The notes beneath the pieces are model-generated. The model was not told the origin of the DNA. It saw only the letters and a program-made list of their open reading frames with translations, and did no database searches. 64,000 nt of DNA. Origin: Barthelona sp. PCE (taxonomy: Eukaryota > Metamonada: BaSk clade). This document shows positions 52,755 through 62,227 of the stretch, piece by piece; position 1 is the stretch's first letter; every line of letters starts with the position of its first letter. A program made the translations under genes and the position numbers. The stretch lies in NCBI GenBank assembly GCA_040285745.1, contig JAUFOR010000004.1:806001-870000 (forward strand). Direction: 5' to 3'.

Positions 52755-55700
52755 ATGACTGAATCAAAGTATGACCTCGAGTGCGCTAAATTGGGTTATG
52801 TACCTAACGCGTCTTTACAAAATTTCATAAACAATCCGCACGCCGCGAAACTTGTGCTTAACGAAACACACACGGATAGGAGCGTTCCGTCCTTCCTCCG
52901 AACAGCAAATAGCATTAATCATATCAGAGAATTGGAGTTTTTGAACTTTGATTTTACCATTTGGGATGATTCAGCAAATGCATTGGCTTCTCTTCTTCTT
53001 GGGTCTATCTACATCAGCAATCTCACGATTACAAACTGTACCATTGATGCGGATAGTCTCAAACATGTTTTTTCTTCTTTAGGTCGCAATACAAGCCTCA
53101 CAGGACTTGTCTTAACAAATATGAGCATCTCTCTCGAATGCTTCTCGATGCTTTTTAGATGTCTTGGAGCAAATTCCAATATTTCCTCGTTAACGATTGA
53201 GCACTGTTACTTCAGTGACGACCACTGTGTCTTCTTGGCAAACATCCTTGCATTCAAGAAGACTCTGTGCTATCTCTCCCTTGCACACAACCTCATCACA
53301 GTCGACGGATGCACGGCTTTGCTCAAAGGATTGGAAACAAATACATCTCTTTCTGCATTCTACATTTACGACAATCCTATCCGTGATGAAGGTCTTGAAG
53401 TCATTGCTCCATTTCTAACCCGTTTTCCCGAGATCAACCTCAGTAACTGTTTGTTGAGCGGAACCAGTGTTGATGTTTTCGAAAAGCACTGGAAGGTTAA
53501 TGGTACAATCCCACGTTCAATTGATCTTCGCAACAACAGAATTTCTAACGGAATTGTGCAGCTAGCCCTCATGTTAGGTACAATGCCGAACCTTACAGCG
53601 CTGGACCTCGAGAATAACAAAATTGGTAGTGGCGCTGGTCTTCTCGCAATGTCTCTGAGTGTTCATCCCAGTCTGACGAACGTGAATTTGAGCAACAACC
53701 TCATTGGCGACGAAACCAGTCTTAAGATAGCTGAGGCGCTTACAACATCACCGAATCTTAAGCTGATTGACATGAAGCAAAATTTCATTTCTGACAGTGG
53801 TGAAGTGGAGCTGATAAAAATTATCCAAGCGTTGGAAAGCGATGCCTCAATTGATATTTCAAACCAATTCATTGTTTCTGAAGAGGAAATGGCTGATATA
53901 GTCACAGAGGAACTCTTTTTTACGAGATACGCAGGTATCAAGGCGACCGCACCTGTTTTACTGGAAGAGTACACCACCCAGTGCAAGGGAATTGGCATGG
54001 AAGTATGTCCTCTTGTTGTTGATCTTCTAGAGAGATTAGGTCGTCCAATCGTTTCACTTGACGAATGGGACGAGGTACCACTGGGACTTGGATTTGAGAA
54101 TTGTAACCTAGGCGTTCCTGGTTGCCACGTAATCGCTCAATTATTGAAGTTACTCCCGGGAACTCGCCTTTTAAAGCTGACAAACAGTCAGCTCAACTCA
54201 GGTTTCGGCCTGATCGTTGCTGCCATTCAGGACGACGGTATCACTGAACTTGACGTTGCTAACTGTGGTTTAAACGAGATGGACATCTCTGGTCTTGATG
54301 AAATGATTGCAAAGAACCAGCATCTAAAGGTGATCAACCTTTCTGGTAATGACTTGAGCTCTTACGAAGCCCAAGCACATCTTTGCAACCTCATTAATAA
54401 GTGCAGCAGCATCTCGAAGCTTGTTCTTGAGAATGTTGGCTTTTCAGAGTCAACTGTTCACGTTTTTGAGTCTCTTCTTGTACCCAACATCCCATGCACC
54501 GATCTTGTGTTGGATAACAACGCGTTCGGAGCGCAATCTGCTGTGCTTTGCCGCATGCTCTGCACTTTCTTCCCGTATCTCTGGAAACTGAGTCTTATCA
54601 ACTGTGGTATCGAGCCTGTCAGCATCAGTGGTGTCGCAACACTCATCAAGACGCATCCCACGTTGCGCCACCTGTCACTTGATAACAACGGTCTAAGTGT
54701 TGAAGTTTCAGACATACTCGCCCAAGCCCTACAGCTTTCGAGTTTGGAAAGCCTCAGCGTCCGCGGGAACCCTCTTAACATCGAAGCGCTTGGCAATATT
54801 TCACGTGTTGCCGAGACAGTCAACACTGACCAATTGCCTGCAACATCCATTGCCCTCTCTGTTCAAGATACCCCGATGTCGATGCGGTCAGCGTATGCGC
54901 CTGAGAGCACACTTGCTACCCCTGATACTAAGAAGAATCATGAGGAAGTAATGATACAAGAGGAGCTGGGTATGCTAGAGATGCAACTGCGTGAATTGTT
55001 GGATCAGAAAGACATGTTAGTTGGACGCCTACGTGTTATGAAAGAGCAAGAGAAGGAAGAGACGTTGCTTGAGGGTGTTGAAATTGAAAAATACGCTCCT
55101 CTACCGTCTTTTGATCCTTTCTCGGCTGAAACGGTTGAAAGGATGCAACAAATTCTCGACAGTCACGAAAAGGAAGCCTATGCCATTGACCAAAAGCTTT
55201 CCCGTGGTGAGGAAGAGTTTGAGGCACTCAAAATGACGTATGGTGAGGTACTAGACAAAATAGCTCATTCATGCAACCAGCTCACACATATCGAGGAGCA
55301 TCTAAAGAAGCTAATGCACGCTAATGATACGCAAACTATGACACAGGTCGTTCAGCAGAAGTCAGAGATTGAGAATATGATTATGGGTCTTGTCGGAGAC
55401 CGCGACAAAACCTTATTGCGAATGCGCACCCTTGCCAACCAGATGGTCACCGAGTGTGGTTCCGCTCACAGCCAGGAGGAGGCAACTAAAAAGCGCGTGA
55501 TCCGTGCGTTCAATGCAATCAGTGGTCTCGAGCTGATGGATGATAACGGTAACCTCAAATCGTTCCCTTATGAAACTGCTGTTCGATCACTCAGCAAGTA
55601 CAGCGAGTTACGCTCAAAGTTCGAGCGCTACCAGACTCAGGAGTTACGGGTATCTTCTGAATGGGTTAAAGCGCGTGAGAACGTGCAGAACATGCGTCTT

Positions 55701-56351
55701 GCCCTTAAAGAAGCTGAATTCGAAGAGGAGCGTAGGTATCAAGCGTTCGCCAGCATCGCTTGTCTCAGTAAGACAACAAAGATGCACTGCCATGAAGTAG
55801 CCGACCAAATGCAACTTGACATGGATGAGAACGTCGAAAAGCTCATGCACGCTGCCAACGAACGCAACGCCATGATGGCTGTGTTCAGGGAACTGTACGA
55901 CAACGTTATCGACCGCTCAGATATGTTCAAGCAGGCTGAAGATGATTATATGAGTGTTTGGAACGAGGTGAACGTTGATGACGGGTGGACCGAGATCCAG
56001 CGTATCCTCAATGAGCATGAACTGAAGCTGCAGGCTCAAGAGAGACTACGTGATCTGAAGCGGGAGTACACCGGTCAGATCAGCTCGATTAATCAACGTC
56101 AGAACCTATTGAAGGATGATATTAGGCTTGCACAGCGTACTGGAGATTATGAGTCCTTCCTACGAGGCCAAACCACCCTCAACCAACTGGAGGGTGAAAA
56201 GACTCTCCTTCAAAACAAGCTGACCGATCTAACCACAGCTCTTGTCGACAGTGTTGAGCGCATCAACGATTCACTAAGTTCTTTACATCAGGACTTCGGT
56301 GATAGGTACCAGGAGTATCTCATCAGATACAACCGTATGAAACGCAGATAG
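52755..56351 (+). CDS. RNI-type LRR and coiled-coil protein
   Basis: The 1,198-residue product has ribonuclease-inhibitor-type leucine-rich repeats over about residues 60-370 and again 440-690 (for example NLTALDLENNKIGSGAGLLAMSLSVHPSLTNVNLSNNLIGD), split by a repeat-poor insert. From about 728 to the end it is coiled coil (EEVMIQEELGMLEMQLRELLDQK...), with a heptad-rich tail. LRR plus long coil is common in ciliary and basal-body proteins, and the position beside MYCBPAP suits that, but no named family is recognised. The LRR repeats are intact and no break was seen. It converges on the next gene with 22 bp. Confidence 0.75.
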   Translation: MTESKYDLECAKLGYVPNASLQNFINNPHAAKLVLNETHTDRSVPSFLRTANSINHIRELEFLNFDFTIWDDSANALASLLLGSIYISNLTITNCTIDADSLKHVFSSLGRNTSLTGLVLTNMSISLECFSMLFRCLGANSNISSLTIEHCYFSDDHCVFLANILAFKKTLCYLSLAHNLITVDGCTALLKGLETNTSLSAFYIYDNPIRDEGLEVIAPFLTRFPEINLSNCLLSGTSVDVFEKHWKVNGTIPRSIDLRNNRISNGIVQLALMLGTMPNLTALDLENNKIGSGAGLLAMSLSVHPSLTNVNLSNNLIGDETSLKIAEALTTSPNLKLIDMKQNFISDSGEVELIKIIQALESDASIDISNQFIVSEEEMADIVTEELFFTRYAGIKATAPVLLEEYTTQCKGIGMEVCPLVVDLLERLGRPIVSLDEWDEVPLGLGFENCNLGVPGCHVIAQLLKLLPGTRLLKLTNSQLNSGFGLIVAAIQDDGITELDVANCGLNEMDISGLDEMIAKNQHLKVINLSGNDLSSYEAQAHLCNLINKCSSISKLVLENVGFSESTVHVFESLLVPNIPCTDLVLDNNAFGAQSAVLCRMLCTFFPYLWKLSLINCGIEPVSISGVATLIKTHPTLRHLSLDNNGLSVEVSDILAQALQLSSLESLSVRGNPLNIEALGNISRVAETVNTDQLPATSIALSVQDTPMSMRSAYAPESTLATPDTKKNHEEVMIQEELGMLEMQLRELLDQKDMLVGRLRVMKEQEKEETLLEGVEIEKYAPLPSFDPFSAETVERMQQILDSHEKEAYAIDQKLSRGEEEFEALKMTYGEVLDKIAHSCNQLTHIEEHLKKLMHANDTQTMTQVVQQKSEIENMIMGLVGDRDKTLLRMRTLANQMVTECGSAHSQEEATKKRVIRAFNAISGLELMDDNGNLKSFPYETAVRSLSKYSELRSKFERYQTQELRVSSEWVKARENVQNMRLALKEAEFEEERRYQAFASIACLSKTTKMHCHEVADQMQLDMDENVEKLMHAANERNAMMAVFRELYDNVIDRSDMFKQAEDDYMSVWNEVNVDDGWTEIQRILNEHELKLQAQERLRDLKREYTGQISSINQRQNLLKDDIRLAQRTGDYESFLRGQTTLNQLEGEKTLLQNKLTDLTTALVDSVERINDSLSSLHQDFGDRYQEYLIRYNRMKRR

Positions 56352-56373
56352 ATTCAAACCGTAACACAATAAA

Positions 56374-58251
56374 TCAACATGGTACAGCCTGACTGAGCCA
56401 CTCTCTTAGATCGATTGTGCTACATGAATACACCACTTTCTCGTCGCTGATGCAATCAAAGCAGTATGTGGCGTAACCAAAATTATCAACAGAAGGAATG
56501 AGCACATACAACTTGGAATCGAAAACGCTCATTAATTTTGGTTCACGGAGTATCACTTCTATTTGCTCAGCACCAAAACAGTCGTCAAACGCAAATATGA
56601 GCTTATTTTCCTGTGATATGCTCATATTGTAAATACCGGTTGATAAAGCAATCAAATTTTTGCTGATGAAGCACAAGAATTTTCCAGTCACTGCGCAGTT
56701 GGGAGAAACGTCACCGACTATCAGACATCGCGTGCCCCCCAGAACCATAAGAACCATGCTTGGATCAAAAGGGTTGAAATACTGCTGGAATCGAGTGGTA
56801 TGCTTTTTGACCTTCAAACGATCTTCTGATACACAGTACAAACACTCCATCCCCGGTTCTGCAAGGTAATAGCCGTCCTCTACAATGCTATGGAGAGGAG
56901 GGAGTTTAACAGCCGTGAACGTTTCCGAGTCAAACTCGACTGTGCCGTCCTCGTATTGAATCATTAATGCTCCTTCATCGGATATACCAAGTAGTGTAGC
57001 TCGTATTGGAAGCACAGTTCTAAACATCTCACCCTCGAACGTGCATATTGTAACTCCTTTTTCATCCAAAAAATGCTGATACTCCCAAACTACGCAATCT
57101 TTGAGAATTCTGATTGGAGGGTCCAAAAAATTACTGGTATCTGGCTTCGAGATAATAAAACACTGGTATGTGTTGTTATTAATATCAAACTTAACCATTC
57201 CACGTGAAGTAGCTTGGATCAACACTGTACCATACAGTATGCGATGGGACTTCTGAGGAATCCAGAGATGGGGATCAGATACCCATCTATCGTAGATAAG
57301 TAACCGATTTGGCAGAACGTCAAACATTAGGATTTGATCTTCAAGACACATAATTGTAAAAGGTGCCAGAGGTGTGAACCCTGTAGTTTTTGAGAATTCA
57401 GAACCGTTGTACCGAATAAACGATGCATATGATCCACCATGTGGAACTAGAATTGCTGTGAATGTGAGAGCTTGAGGATCCAAATCTTTCAACAAAACAG
57501 AAAAATTACTGGCGTCAAACTTGCACAACTCTGGGAATGCTTGATCCTGGATAAGAATGTATTGCTCAAAGACATACGGGCCGATACAAACGTACAAAAC
57601 AAGTTTGGAAGGAGTAAATACAACAATGTACTGTGAGAAAAAAGTATATGAGGCATCCACATCATAATCACATAAAATAGACAGCTCTGGGCACTCTAGA
57701 TCCTGGATTATGCTTTGTGTAAGCTCAATGAAACAGATTTTTCCTTCGATCACAAAGAAAATATGTTCATTCACGAATCCAAGATAAATTGCATTTTTGT
57801 AGTTAAAAAGAGTTAATATTGTTCCATTTTCAACTGAAGCTACACATACTCCGGTTCTTGAACTCATAGAAAGGTATAGATCGTAATCTAACCATAAACA
57901 CACATTATTTATATTGCTGAAATACAACGTACATGAGTAACGCACTGTAGCTCCGTCCTTACGTTCAAATATGACATTGAACAAAGTTTTATGATCAGAA
58001 ACATGAGTCAAAGCAAATGTACGTGGCAAAAACATAAATCGTGTGAATATACATCCCTGTGGTACAGGATCGCTGATGGGTATAGAAATCTCGTGTTCTA
58101 GATCAATGGAGACATTGCTTTTATCGCAAACCTCATCTAGAGTAAAAGAACTTCCACTGTTCATCTGAACAGAACCAACAGCGGCACCAAACACCACAGG
58201 GCAAGACAGCCCTGCATTAAAAACATGAGTTCTTCTTGCAACTCGTGGCAT
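56374..58251 (-). CDS. Hypothetical beta-rich protein, possibly beta-propeller
   Basis: From the ATG at 58251 (MPRVARRTHVFN) the product has 625 residues. It is strand-rich with repeating short motifs of hydrophobic strands and turns (GTILTLFNYKNAIYLGFVNEHIFFVIEGKICFIEL; LLGISDEGALMIQYEDGTVEFD), which suggests one or two beta-propellers without WD or Kelch signatures. No function can be assigned. A second ATG at 58299 would add an aromatic leader translated from what looks like a T-rich 5' region (TTTCTTTTCCTTTCA), so the shorter start is preferred. It lies head-to-tail behind the long coiled-coil gene, 56 bp away. Confidence 0.6.
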   Translation of the reverse strand: MPRVARRTHVFNAGLSCPVVFGAAVGSVQMNSGSSFTLDEVCDKSNVSIDLEHEISIPISDPVPQGCIFTRFMFLPRTFALTHVSDHKTLFNVIFERKDGATVRYSCTLYFSNINNVCLWLDYDLYLSMSSRTGVCVASVENGTILTLFNYKNAIYLGFVNEHIFFVIEGKICFIELTQSIIQDLECPELSILCDYDVDASYTFFSQYIVVFTPSKLVLYVCIGPYVFEQYILIQDQAFPELCKFDASNFSVLLKDLDPQALTFTAILVPHGGSYASFIRYNGSEFSKTTGFTPLAPFTIMCLEDQILMFDVLPNRLLIYDRWVSDPHLWIPQKSHRILYGTVLIQATSRGMVKFDINNNTYQCFIISKPDTSNFLDPPIRILKDCVVWEYQHFLDEKGVTICTFEGEMFRTVLPIRATLLGISDEGALMIQYEDGTVEFDSETFTAVKLPPLHSIVEDGYYLAEPGMECLYCVSEDRLKVKKHTTRFQQYFNPFDPSMVLMVLGGTRCLIVGDVSPNCAVTGKFLCFISKNLIALSTGIYNMSISQENKLIFAFDDCFGAEQIEVILREPKLMSVFDSKLYVLIPSVDNFGYATYCFDCISDEKVVYSCSTIDLREWLSQAVPC

Positions 58252-58304
58252 TTGAAAGGAAAAGAAAGAAAAAAATTCTACACAAAAAAGATTGTACATA
58301 CACT

Positions 58305-58312
58305 GTTTTACA
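58305..58312 (-). terminator. Candidate poly(A) signal TGTAAAAC overlapping stop
   Basis: The TAA stop of the coiled-coil gene at 58308-58310 lies inside this motif on the minus strand. Confidence 0.35.
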
Positions 58313-60818
58313 AATTCAACATCTTAAACTTCTCGTCGATAGCTCTGCTGCGAGATTGAAAGACTTTTAGACGATCATTGATGTTGCCTGTTAAAGGTTC
58401 AGAGTGTAATTCGGCTGTTTCATCAACTACTGGTTGTTTGGGTCTCACAACAACTGAAGGCTTAAACGTTGACATTGGTGTTCTAAATGCAGCGGTCGGT
58501 GATACAACATCTCCCTTTGATTGAGGAATTGTAAGTCCCAAATCAGCACGGAGTCGAGCGTTTTCAGACTGCAACTGTTTCCTTTCCTGCTGAACAACGA
58601 ACAGAACCGATTGAGTCTTGGAAAGCTGTTCTCTGAACTGTTCCATGTTGGCGTTGAGACTACCCAACTGTTTTCTATAGCTTTCAGCATCGTTCATTGC
58701 TGTTGTCTTTGCGAATTCGAAGTCCTGGATGATCTTCTGTTTCGCTGCGACGTCCTTCTTCAACGAGTGATTCTCCTCAGACAACTTATTGTTGTCAGCA
58801 GAAAGTTCCTTCACAGAAGTTTTCATCTGATCAACAGTCATCTCCAGTGTGGAAACACGTTCTCCAGCAATAACGTCGTGCGATTTTGTCTTTTCCTGAA
58901 TTCCATGCAATTGGGCCTGTAACTTAGCCACGTCCTGCTGCAACTCAACGCGCTGCTTGTTAGCAACCATTAGCTGCTCGTTAAGCTTTGTGTAAAGGTC
59001 TGTCTTACGCAACAGGGAGTCGCGTGCCTGACGAAGATCATCTGTGAGTGACTGCACAGTTGATTCATACTCGAGTTTCATCGACTCGCGTGTGTTGTGC
59101 ATCTGGAGTTCAACGCCCTCCTTTGCAGTAGTCATGCGCTCCAACGTCTCCTGTGTCTCATCTCTCTCGCCCTCAACGCGTTGCACCTCATCACGATGCA
59201 TACGACACTCACCCACAAGTTCATTGCACTTGCTTTCTGCAGCAGCCAGCTTCTCTCTAAGAATCTCCATCTCATAGTGGATACCGTTAGTCTCGTTGTT
59301 GTACATGTTGTTCAGCTCGTCGAACTGGGTTGTCATGCTGTCGAGCTCTGATGTCAACGCATAATGTCCTTCTCTGAGTTCCTCCAACTCTTCGTTGTTG
59401 TCAATGAAAACATCGTTCATATTCATTAGTTCTGCCTTCACCTCCATCATTCTCTCATCGTGAGCTGCCCTCAGCGCATCAACCTTGTCTGCGTGGTCCA
59501 CCTTGTTGCTCTGTAACTGGCTCTCCAATTCTGCCAGGTCGTCTTCCAACTGTGCAACATGCCTTGTTTGCTTTGCCGCTTTCCGCTCGTAATCATCTTT
59601 TGTATTCTCCAGTATTTCAAACTGACTGGCCTTCTCCAACTGGATTACGCGCAGTTTATCGTGTAAGAGTGTGATTTCATTCTGTTGGTTACCCAATGAC
59701 ATCTGCAAGTTCTCAATCTCAGTGAAATGCGTTTCGTTGGCAGCGAGCAAACGGTCATCAAACCCCTTGACAACACTCTCCTCCTTGCGACGATATTGCT
59801 CAATGGTCTCCTGTGTTTTTTTAACAAGCCCATCGTTCTCAGTCTTTAAACGCTGGTTTTCAGCCTTGAGGGCCGCATTCTCCTCATTAACTGTACTACT
59901 CTCCAACAATAGTTGCTCACGGGTCTCTAAAAGACTCTCTCTTGCATGTTCAAGATCTTGTAGCTGATCCGAAAGTACACCGCTCTTTGTGTCAAGCACC
60001 TTTGTCAGCTTCATGTTCTCTGACTCAAGGTTTTGGACAATGTTCATCAACTCATGCTTCTCAATGCTCAGCGTGTTGATTTCTGTCTCATACAGTAATA
60101 CACGGTCGCTCAGCGCGTTCGTCTGCAGCTGAGTCTTATCCAGGTATGTGGCAAGGTCCTCAAGCTGCTTATGCATCTCAAGATTCTGCTCCAGTGTTGC
60201 ATCGTGCTTGTCTTGCAACTTAGCATACTCGCTTTCAACGTGGGACAGCGATGCGATGCGCTCTTTGCTTGTGTTAAGATCCATATGTGCGGTGCTAATG
60301 TCCTCCTTCAGTCCTCTAATCGTGAAATCTTTCTCATTCTCAATCTGCTGTAGATTCCTAATAGCATCACTCGATTTCTTCAGCTCATCCTTCAAGTCCT
60401 GATTGTTGGCCTTCAGCATGTTCAGCTCAAAAGATTTAGCCTTCATAGGCTCAAGTTCTTGCATTTCTTTACGCAAATCTTGGATAATTGCTTCCTTTCT
60501 ATTCAAATCATCAGTTAGTTCAACAAACTGCTTTTCTTTTTCGTTTGCAGCTTCCACAGCTTCCTTGGAATCACGCAACTTACCACGTAAATCAAATGCT
60601 TCGCGACGATGCGCATCAAGCTCTGCCCGAAGGTGATTGACGCTAGTTAAACTACGCGACAACTCGTGATTGAGGCTGGATTTAGTCTCCTCCAACTGTT
60701 GAATTTGTTGTAGAAGAGTGTTATTATACGAAATCTGAGTATTGAGAGTGTCAGACACGCCCTCCAATGATGTGTGCTTCTCGCCCAGCGGTGTTGTATA
60801 ACGGCTCGCCATGGACAT
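58308..60818 (-). CDS. Long coiled-coil protein
   Basis: The 836-residue product is almost continuous heptad-rich coiled coil from about residue 28 to 745 (for example EETKSSLNHELSRSLTSVNHLRAELDAHRREAF). A short N-terminal leader (MSMASRYTTPLGEKHTSLEGV) and a C-terminal disordered tail with TP sites (SPTAAFRTPMSTFKPSVVVRPKQP) flank it, and a short helix ends the protein (SRSRAIDEKFKMLNL). No breaks longer than a few residues were seen, so an extended rod is expected. Candidates are basal-body, centrosomal, flagellar or Golgi rods; nothing selects one. The ATG at 60818 is followed by a second at codon 3, and an AACCTTTTCACC motif lies directly upstream. Confidence 0.75.
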   Translation of the reverse strand: MSMASRYTTPLGEKHTSLEGVSDTLNTQISYNNTLLQQIQQLEETKSSLNHELSRSLTSVNHLRAELDAHRREAFDLRGKLRDSKEAVEAANEKEKQFVELTDDLNRKEAIIQDLRKEMQELEPMKAKSFELNMLKANNQDLKDELKKSSDAIRNLQQIENEKDFTIRGLKEDISTAHMDLNTSKERIASLSHVESEYAKLQDKHDATLEQNLEMHKQLEDLATYLDKTQLQTNALSDRVLLYETEINTLSIEKHELMNIVQNLESENMKLTKVLDTKSGVLSDQLQDLEHARESLLETREQLLLESSTVNEENAALKAENQRLKTENDGLVKKTQETIEQYRRKEESVVKGFDDRLLAANETHFTEIENLQMSLGNQQNEITLLHDKLRVIQLEKASQFEILENTKDDYERKAAKQTRHVAQLEDDLAELESQLQSNKVDHADKVDALRAAHDERMMEVKAELMNMNDVFIDNNEELEELREGHYALTSELDSMTTQFDELNNMYNNETNGIHYEMEILREKLAAAESKCNELVGECRMHRDEVQRVEGERDETQETLERMTTAKEGVELQMHNTRESMKLEYESTVQSLTDDLRQARDSLLRKTDLYTKLNEQLMVANKQRVELQQDVAKLQAQLHGIQEKTKSHDVIAGERVSTLEMTVDQMKTSVKELSADNNKLSEENHSLKKDVAAKQKIIQDFEFAKTTAMNDAESYRKQLGSLNANMEQFREQLSKTQSVLFVVQQERKQLQSENARLRADLGLTIPQSKGDVVSPTAAFRTPMSTFKPSVVVRPKQPVVDETAELHSEPLTGNINDRLKVFQSRSRAIDEKFKMLNL

Positions 60819-60834
60819 GGGTGAAAAGGTTCAA
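60819..60834 (-). promoter_or_regulatory. Initiator-like AACCTTTTCACC motif
   Basis: The minus strand reads TTGAACCTTTTCACCC immediately before the ATG at 60818. Confidence 0.5.
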
Positions 60835-61118
60835 ATGAAGTAAAACAGATGCATTTTAGTGTTCAAACTGCTGTGCTTTTAATACTCAAAATAAATACAT
60901 TTATAGCGCTTAACATCCCAATGCGATCCACTTAATTTTGTGAAAAATGCTTGAAACGCTAAAAGAACCATAAAACTACTGCCTGCTTTTTCTCTTTTTA
61001 CAATTCAATAAAGCTCAGTTATAAGACGAAAAAGTATCTAATACAGTCATATTTAAGAAAGAATATACAGAAACAAAAAACACATTGGTATGGAACACCT
61101 GTTTACTATGCTTAAAGC
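60835..61118. other. Intergenic, about 284 bp
   Basis: AT-rich spacer between the coiled-coil gene and uS3, both minus. It contains the AGTAAAC motif at 61101-61107 behind uS3. Nothing else was seen. Confidence 0.5.
61101..61107 (-). terminator. Candidate poly(A) signal AGTAAAC
   Basis: It lies 12-18 bp past the uS3 stop and is identical in form to the AGTRAAY signal described for Giardia. Confidence 0.4.
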
Positions 61119-61814
61119 TTAAGCTTCTTCCTCAGTCTTGCTGAAGACAGCCATAGGAACATCGTTGGAGGTCTCATCAGCCTTGGGCTCTCTGATCTCG
61201 ATGTGATCGGGGATCATCTTGGGGTCCTCGGCAGTGTGGGTCTTGGCCTTAGGAAGCATGATAGCAACCTTGATACCAAGGACACCCTGCTTCATGACAA
61301 GGTGACGAGTGGCAGACTCGATGTAATCAACCTTAGTCTGACCAGTCTTAAGAAGGACACCCTCAGTGTACTTCATAGCCTTAGCTCTCTGGGCACGAGC
61401 CTTACCGGACACGATGACCTCAGCACCAAGAGCACCAGCTCTCTTGATAGCTCTAAGAGAACCGTAACAAGCCTTACGCACGGAAACACCCTCAGCAAGC
61501 TTGGCACGGATCTGCTCGGCTTGAGCCTGAGCAGAAAGGGAACGCTCAGCAATGTCACGGGCAAAAACGCGAAGAGTCTTGAAGCCAAAACGCTGCTTGA
61601 GCATGCTGGTCAACTCGTTGATACGACGGTTGTTGGAGTTGGTGAGCTCACGATAGTCGGTACAGTGAATGATGATATCAGTCTTGCTGCTCTTAATGCG
61701 ACAAACGCAACCAGAATAACCAACGTTGGCGAGGTCTCTAGCAAGGAACTCGTTGAGCTCAGCGTAAAGTAAACCACGGTTGATGAACTTTCTCTTTAAA
61801 GTAAGTTTAGCCAT
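61119..61814 (-). CDS. RPS3: Ribosomal protein uS3 (RPS3)
   Basis: The 231-residue product matches eukaryotic uS3 from end to end: a KRKFINRGLLYAELNEFLARDLANVGYSG N-terminus, a KH domain (about 35-95), QAEQIRAKLAEGVSVRKACYGSLRAIKRAGALGAEVIVSGKARAQRAKAMKY, and the GVLGIKVAIMLP block. It is part of the 40S mRNA entry channel. Odd: the KH-domain GxxG loop, GEKG in most uS3 proteins, reads TNSNN here (residues 58-62), just before RRINELTS. Codon use is the most biased in the window (GAG, CTC, AAG, GCC), as expected of a highly expressed gene. That bias also creates a long antisense open frame, which is not real. Confidence 0.97.
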   Translation of the reverse strand: MAKLTLKRKFINRGLLYAELNEFLARDLANVGYSGCVCRIKSSKTDIIIHCTDYRELTNSNNRRINELTSMLKQRFGFKTLRVFARDIAERSLSAQAQAEQIRAKLAEGVSVRKACYGSLRAIKRAGALGAEVIVSGKARAQRAKAMKYTEGVLLKTGQTKVDYIESATRHLVMKQGVLGIKVAIMLPKAKTHTAEDPKMIPDHIEIREPKADETSNDVPMAVFSKTEEEA

Positions 61815-61826
61815 TGTAATATAGGT

Positions 61827-61844
61827 GATAAGTGTAAAAGGAAG
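61827..61844 (-). promoter_or_regulatory. Initiator-like TCCTTTTAC motif
   Basis: The minus strand reads CTTCCTTTTACACTTAT, 13-30 bp upstream of the uS3 ATG. Confidence 0.4.
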
Positions 61845-62206
61845 CAGTTTACTTATTTCAACAAAACTGTATCACTAACCACATCTTTGCATTGTGTGGG
61901 TGATGTCTGTACTGAAAAAACAACTATGTTTACTTTAAATGAGCTGAAAAAAAAATCTATGCACTAAAGCATTATTCCACCAACTTACGATGACACGCCA
62001 CCACTTGTCTACATTACGAGGCTTAAATGATGTTATTACAAAGTCCACCACAGCATTGATAAAAGGATCAAAAAGTGCTTCCAGTTAATATTTGGAAATA
62101 AAATACTAGTGTCTGTCAAAGATTGTTGTAATCAACAAAACAACGCCACATAATGTGATTCATACATGAAAGGTCTGCTTCCAGAAGAATATTATGGTCA
62201 ATTTTG

Positions 62207-62214
62207 TATTTACT
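62207..62214 (-). terminator. Candidate poly(A) signal AGTAAATA
   Basis: It lies 14-21 bp past the stop of the PPC-domain gene. Confidence 0.35.
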
Positions 62215-62227
62215 AGAAGTGGAAATA

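Larger units (their letters stand above)
61815..62227. other. Intergenic, 413 bp
   Basis: The stretch lies upstream of uS3 and downstream of the PPC-domain gene, both minus. A CCTTTTACAC motif for uS3 sits at 61827-61844 and the AGTAAATA motif behind the PPC gene at 62207-62214. No RNA gene was recognised. Confidence 0.5.

Noticed and set aside
61203-61772. A 189-codon open frame antisense to uS3
   Set aside because: It lies entirely inside uS3 and results from the strong codon bias of that gene. Its product is a low-complexity Leu/Ser/Thr sequence.
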